A stretch of 6,336 nt of DNA, taken from contig VXRI01000161.1 of NCBI GenBank assembly GCA_009838595.1, positions 1 to 6,336 of the forward strand. Direction: 5' to 3'. The position numbers and the translations under genes are program-made. Source of the DNA: Chloroflexota bacterium. Its GTDB lineage: Bacteria; Chloroflexota; Dehalococcoidia; Lucifugimonadales; JADFKI01. The notes beneath the pieces were generated by a model. That model was not told the DNA's origin. It searched no databases and saw nothing but the letters and a program-made list of their open reading frames with translations. Of this stretch, positions 5,119 to 6,336 are shown one piece after another; within the stretch, counting starts at the first letter, position 1; the number at the start of each line of letters is the position of its first letter.

Positions 5119-6336
5119 CTACCGCGCCACCACATTCACTAGCTTGCCCTGCACGTAAATCACGCGCTCTACTGATTTGCCTTCTATGTGCGGCGCTACT
5201 CGGCTGCTTTGTAGAGCGGCTGTCTCGGCTGCTTCTTGGGTGATGGACACCGGAACTTCCAGCTTGTCGCGGACGCGTCCGTTTACTTGCACTACCAGCG
5301 TGAATACTTCGTCGGCGGCTAGTTTTTCGTCCCATTCAGGCCATGTGTTAGCGTGGACGCTTCCTGTGTGTCCCGTGATTTCCCAGAGCTCCTCGGATAT
5401 GTGCGGCGCCATTGGGGACATCAATGTGAGCAGGTTGCTGACCGCCTCAGCCCAGTGCTCGGAGTGGATACCCTTATCTTCCCAGTGCTGGTTTAGCCCG
5501 TTCGTGTACTCCATCAAGCCTGCGAGCGCCGTGTTGAACTTAAAGCGGTCAAGGTCTTCGCCTACACGCTGAATTGTCTTGTGCATCAAGCGTTGCACAT
5601 CTCGCACGGCGTCGTCGTCGCGCGGGAAGTCGTCGAGTTGTCTGCCGTCGCGCGTGGCGACATCCCAGACACGGTTGATCCAGCGCGCCATGCCGTTGAT
5701 GCCCGAGTCGCTCCAGCTGCCGCCCTGATCCCACGGTCCGAGGAACATCAGGAAGCAGCGCACCACATCCGCGCCGAATACGTCCACATATTCGTCCGGC
5801 GCGATGACATTGCCGCGCGACTTGCTCATCTTTTCGTGGTCAGAACCGAGTATGACGCCCTGGTTATACAGTCGGTCAAACGGCTCATCCATGTCCAGCA
5901 TACCCAGATCGCGCAGCGCCTTCACGAAGAAGCGCGCATAAAGCAGGTGCATCACTGCGTGTTCCGCACCGCCGGTGTACTGGTCAACGGCGCCCCACTG
6001 CGCCAGCTTGTCAGGATCGAACGCTGCTTTCTCGTATTTGGCGTCGGTGAAGCGCAAGAAGTACCACGACGAATCCACGAATGTGTCCATCGTGTCGGTC
6101 TCACGCTTGGCCGCCCTACCGCAGATTGGACATTGGGTGTTCAAGAAGCCCTCGTTAAGCGCCAACGGCGACTCGCCTGTCGGGCGGAACTCGGCGTCTT
6201 CGGGCAGCAGCACGGGCAGATCCTCCTCAGGCACTGGCACATCGCCGCAAACTTCGCAGTAGATGACAGGGATCGGCGTGCCCCAGTACCTCTGGCGAGA
6301 GATGAGCCAGTCGCGCACACGGTATTGCACCAGTCT
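5119..6336 (-). CDS. leuS: Leucyl-tRNA synthetase, C-terminal part (cut by window edge)
   Basis: Class I aminoacyl-tRNA synthetase that attaches leucine to tRNA-Leu in the cytoplasm. The visible 405 residues are roughly the C-terminal half of an enzyme usually just over 800 residues long. The start, the HIGH motif and most of the editing domain lie beyond the right edge. YRVRDWLISRQRYWGTPIP near 6265-6325 is the characteristic return to the catalytic core after the editing domain. CEVC (6247-6258) and CPIC (6121-6132) form a four-cysteine zinc-ribbon-like insert, as in some bacterial LeuRS. TMDTFVDSSWYFLR precedes the core strands, and KMSKS is at 5818-5832. The helical anticodon-binding domain follows, with LMSPMAPHISEELW, and the small C-terminal tRNA-contact domain begins at VVQVNGRVRDKLEVP and ends with VNVVAR before TAG at 5119-5121. 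A GTG at 6330 is only an internal codon, not a start. The gene converges on the decarboxylase-like gene. Confidence 0.97.
   Translation of the reverse strand, partial: RLVQYRVRDWLISRQRYWGTPIPVIYCEVCGDVPVPEEDLPVLLPEDAEFRPTGESPLALNEGFLNTQCPICGRAAKRETDTMDTFVDSSWYFLRFTDAKYEKAAFDPDKLAQWGAVDQYTGGAEHAVMHLLYARFFVKALRDLGMLDMDEPFDRLYNQGVILGSDHEKMSKSRGNVIAPDEYVDVFGADVVRCFLMFLGPWDQGGSWSDSGINGMARWINRVWDVATRDGRQLDDFPRDDDAVRDVQRLMHKTIQRVGEDLDRFKFNTALAGLMEYTNGLNQHWEDKGIHSEHWAEAVSNLLTLMSPMAPHISEELWEITGHTGSVHANTWPEWDEKLAADEVFTLVVQVNGRVRDKLEVPVSITQEAAETAALQSSRVAPHIEGKSVERVIYVQGKLVNVVAR

Noticed and set aside
4737..5135. Minus-strand frame of 132 codons spanning the end of the decarboxylase-like gene and the convergent gap
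   Set aside because: It overlaps two real gene ends, has no recognisable domain, and its composition looks like antisense translation.
45..6336. leuB and leuS as a leucine-themed cluster
   Set aside because: They are about 4 kb apart on opposite strands with unrelated genes between them; the shared leucine theme is probably coincidental.

Overview
The window looks like chromosomal DNA of a moderately GC-rich, probably uncultured bacterium. By eye, the style of the proteins resembles Chloroflexota (Dehalococcoidia/SAR202-type) genomes: a 3-isopropylmalate dehydrogenase and leucyl-tRNA synthetase of ordinary bacterial type beside scattered single-gene flavin oxidases. That assignment is inference only and no marker in the window settles it. 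There are no rRNA or tRNA genes, insertion sequences, CRISPR arrays or phage genes.

Layout from left to right: leuB (45-1142, +), complete except for whatever precedes it outside the window; a 277-base gap with a small hairpin and a degenerate REP-like palindrome; a flavin amine oxidase of the monomeric sarcosine oxidase/N-methyltryptophan oxidase family (1420-2556, +); a second, distantly related DAO-family flavin oxidoreductase facing it (2663-3811, -); a 178-base AT-rich divergent control region with promoter-like sequences on both strands and a 13-base palindrome; a 4,5-dihydroxyphthalate decarboxylase-like protein with a periplasmic-binding-protein type fold but no signal peptide (3990-4925, +); a 193-base convergent gap with short direct repeats and an imperfect hairpin; and the C-terminal half of leuS (5119-6336, -), which runs off the right edge.

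Two genes are housekeeping: leuB makes the precursor of leucine and leuS charges tRNA-Leu. The three central genes look like accessory catabolism: two flavoenzymes expected to oxidise amines or amino acids, and a decarboxylase/ligand-binding-like protein. They alternate in strand (+, -, +), so they are not one operon. The second oxidase and the decarboxylase-like gene do share a divergent control region and may be co-regulated. No substrate can be named from sequence alone. I did not find convincing evidence of a new multi-gene system; the central trio and its control region are the best leads.
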